This document shows, one piece after another, positions 62,450-64,000 of a stretch of DNA of 64,000 nucleotides. Numbering within the stretch: the first letter of the stretch is position 1; every line of letters begins with the position of its first letter. The stretch is taken from assembly GCF_026625125.1 (NCBI RefSeq), contig NZ_CP113097.1, positions 1,922,001 to 1,986,000 on the forward strand, read 5' to 3'. The DNA comes from Pseudomonas putida. Its GTDB lineage: Bacteria; Pseudomonadota; Gammaproteobacteria; Pseudomonadales; Pseudomonadaceae. The notes under the pieces were generated by a model. That model had not been told where the DNA came from. It ran no database searches and worked only from the letters and a program-made list of their open reading frames with translations. The position numbers and the translations under genes are program-made.

Positions 62450-64000
62450 GAGAATACGGCCTTCAGGGGGTTGGCTGGAGTGTTAGGGGCAGCCACGCCA
62501 CCGAGCGGCTGCAGGCGCAGCAGGTGCCATGGGCTTGGCATCACCCCAACTTTTACTTCGATCATCAGTGGGCCGTCTTTGGTGATCGACTCGCTGACTG
62601 CTTTGCCCAGATCTTCCGGGTTGTCTACCGAAACGAAGTCGACGCCAAAGGACTGTGCCAGCAGTCCGAAATCAGGGTTGGCCAGCTCTACCGCCACTTC
62701 AGCGCCAAACTGACGCTTCTGGATAGCGCGAACGTTGCCGTAATGCCCGTCGTTGAAGACGATCAAGGTGATAGGCAGGTTGTAGCGGTTGGCGGTAGCC
62801 AGTTCCTGGAGGTTCCAGCCGAAGCCGCCGTCACCGGTAATCGATACAACGCGACGGCCATCGCCACCCACTGCAGCGCCCAGGGCAACCGGAAAACCGT
62901 AGCCCAGAGTGCCTTGGTAGCCTGGGCCAATGTAGGTACGAGGCTCATACACCGGGAAGGCGATACGTGCCAGGTAACCAATCTGAGTCAGTTCGTTGAC
63001 GAAGATTGCATCATCAGGCATCGCGTTGCGCAGCTGAGCGACATAGCTGGCCTGCGGTTGAATTTCCTCAATCTGTTGCGAGGCCCAATCTTTCACAGAC
63101 AGGGCTTGCTCATTGGTTAGGGCCTTATGAGCCTTGACCAAGTTGGCGATCACAGGAACTACATCGCCCAGATCAGCTTCGATGGCGACGCTTGGCGTGC
63201 GAGGAGCGGTCATGTCATCAGCGTCGATGTTGACGAAGATGAACTTGGCCTTCTCCATTGGCCAGGAAGTGTCAGGGCTCAGCACGTCCATGAAGCGGCT
63301 GCCCAGCACGAGTACCAAGTCCGCATATTCGAATACAGCACGGCCAGCAAGCGAGTTCATCGCAAGAGGGTGACGATCACTGATGGCGCCACGACCATTG
63401 TCGCTCATGACCACTGGGGCGCCGATTTTTTCAGCCAGGGCCAAGATACCTGCACGCGAAGCGGTGGACAGCGATCCGCCACCTGCATAGATCACTGGCA
63501 GCTTGGCCTCGTTGATCAGTGCTACAGCATCGTTGATCAGCGTCTGATCGAGCTTAGCGACAGCCAGGGTTGGCACCTCCGGTGCTACATCAGGCAGGTC
63601 GTAGCTTTCTTGCAGGAAATCGTGCGGGACTTCGACGCCGACTGGGCGGGGGCGGCCTTGGTTGATCTGCGCGAACGCCTCGTCCACAGCACTTGGGATA
63701 TCTTCGCCCTTTTGAACCAGGGTGTTCCACTTGGTCAAGCCAGCAACGAAGCCGGTCTGATCTTTGATCTCGTGGAGCAGGCCGTAGCCTTTGCCGATGC
63801 CTTTGGAGCAGATCTGTCCGGTCAGGAACATAACCTTAGAGTTGGAGGCATAGGCGGTCGAGAGGCCTGCGCCTGCGTTGAGAGCGCCTGGGCCTGGTAC
63901 GACCATCGCGGTGCCGACTTTGCCGGACGCACGGAAGTAACCATCCGCCATGTAAGTCGTGGTTTGCTCGTGGCGGGGAACGAACAGCTTCACCTCGCCA
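62446..64000 (-). CDS. TPP-dependent decarboxylase/acetolactate synthase-like enzyme (5' end outside window)
   Basis: At least 517 aa; the frame is open to the right edge, and the start lies beyond. The N-terminal part has the cofactor-activating Glu in PRHEQTT. The central domain is FAD/TPP-enzyme-like (PVIYAGGGSLSTASRAGILALAEKIGAPVVMSDNGRGAI). The TPP-binding GDGG...N motif is GDGGFGWNLQELATANRYNLPITLIVFND. It resembles acetolactate-synthase-like decarboxylases more than the classic P. putida MdlC, so the 2-oxoacid decarboxylase role is inferred from coupling to the aldehyde dehydrogenase and proximity to the hydroxyacid dehydrogenase. Confidence 0.82.
   Translation of the reverse strand, partial: GEVKLFVPRHEQTTTYMADGYFRASGKVGTAMVVPGPGALNAGAGLSTAYASNSKVMFLTGQICSKGIGKGYGLLHEIKDQTGFVAGLTKWNTLVQKGEDIPSAVDEAFAQINQGRPRPVGVEVPHDFLQESYDLPDVAPEVPTLAVAKLDQTLINDAVALINEAKLPVIYAGGGSLSTASRAGILALAEKIGAPVVMSDNGRGAISDRHPLAMNSLAGRAVFEYADLVLVLGSRFMDVLSPDTSWPMEKAKFIFVNIDADDMTAPRTPSVAIEADLGDVVPVIANLVKAHKALTNEQALSVKDWASQQIEEIQPQASYVAQLRNAMPDDAIFVNELTQIGYLARIAFPVYEPRTYIGPGYQGTLGYGFPVALGAAVGGDGRRVVSITGDGGFGWNLQELATANRYNLPITLIVFNDGHYGNVRAIQKRQFGAEVAVELANPDFGLLAQSFGVDFVSVDNPEDLGKAVSESITKDGPLMIEVKVGVMPSPWHLLRLQPLGGVAAPNTPANPLKAVFS

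Noticed and set aside
1..64000. CRISPR arrays, rRNA or tRNA genes
   Set aside because: No regularly spaced direct repeats, no rRNA-like stretches and no tRNA cloverleaf noticed by eye on either strand; a tRNA scan would be needed to be certain.
62446..64000. Naming the TPP enzyme mdlC and the ALDH mdlD
   Set aside because: The context suits a mandelate-type route, but the TPP protein does not follow the P. putida benzoylformate decarboxylase sequence I remember, so the symbols would over-state the evidence.

Overview
The window looks like a Pseudomonas chromosome of the P. putida type. The left 22 kb is GC-rich, ordinary pseudomonad sequence: a cysteine-type FdsABD formate dehydrogenase, an SbmA/YddA-like ABC protein, YedK, ArsB, a FepA-type receptor with the DUF3649/PepSY/DUF3325 iron cassette, a PctA-like chemoreceptor, a PACE efflux protein and P. 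putida-style REP palindromes. The species assignment is inference from gene families. From about 22.3 kb to the right edge the DNA is accessory and mosaic.

Layout. 1-12.1 kb: formate dehydrogenase operon end, ABC exporter, SRAP protein, arsenite pump and the siderophore receptor operon with a candidate Fur box. 12.1-22 kb: REP pair, heme oxygenase, a degenerate histidine phosphatase, TSUP permease, chemoreceptor, LysR/PACE pair, a lipoprotein, two GntR regulators and a DctA-type transporter with two candidate GntR operators. 22.3-28.3 kb: a visibly AT-rich Tn7-like module (tnsA, tnsB, tnsC and a long TnsD-like tniQ), apparently without cargo, inserted beside the dctA regulatory region. It may have cut off a divergent gene whose operator, promoter, ribosome binding site and first codons still seem visible.

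28.3-44.3 kb: an island of probable anti-phage and mobility functions. It holds an NdpA-like nucleoid protein translationally coupled to a multi-pass membrane protein (no named system known to me), a KfrA-like DNA-binding protein, a winged-helix protein, a Gabija pair (GajA OLD/TOPRIM nuclease and GajB UvrD-like helicase) followed by a HEPN/Abi_C-like gene, and a CobB-type sirtuin divergent from a protein with a ParS/MbcA-like C-terminus. Next come small unknown genes and a Tn4651-type TnpT/TnpS cointegrate-resolution module with a candidate recombination core between the two genes. The matching Tn3-family transposase is not in the window.

45.4-64 kb: a catabolic cluster. A leftward operon encodes a Rieske oxygenase (alpha, beta), a zinc MDR dehydrogenase, a VanB-type reductase and an IclR regulator. 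A divergent rightward operon is a complete mhpB-C-D-F-E meta-cleavage pathway giving pyruvate and acetyl-CoA. Between them lies a perfect 17-bp inverted repeat pair that could be the IclR operator. Further right are an OprD-type porin, an ACS-family MFS importer, a class II aldolase, an FMN 2-hydroxyacid dehydrogenase of the mandelate/lactate type, an aldehyde dehydrogenase and a TPP-dependent decarboxylase-like enzyme that runs off the edge. Together they suggest uptake and breakdown of an aromatic acid with an oxygenated side chain. The exact substrate cannot be read from the sequence.
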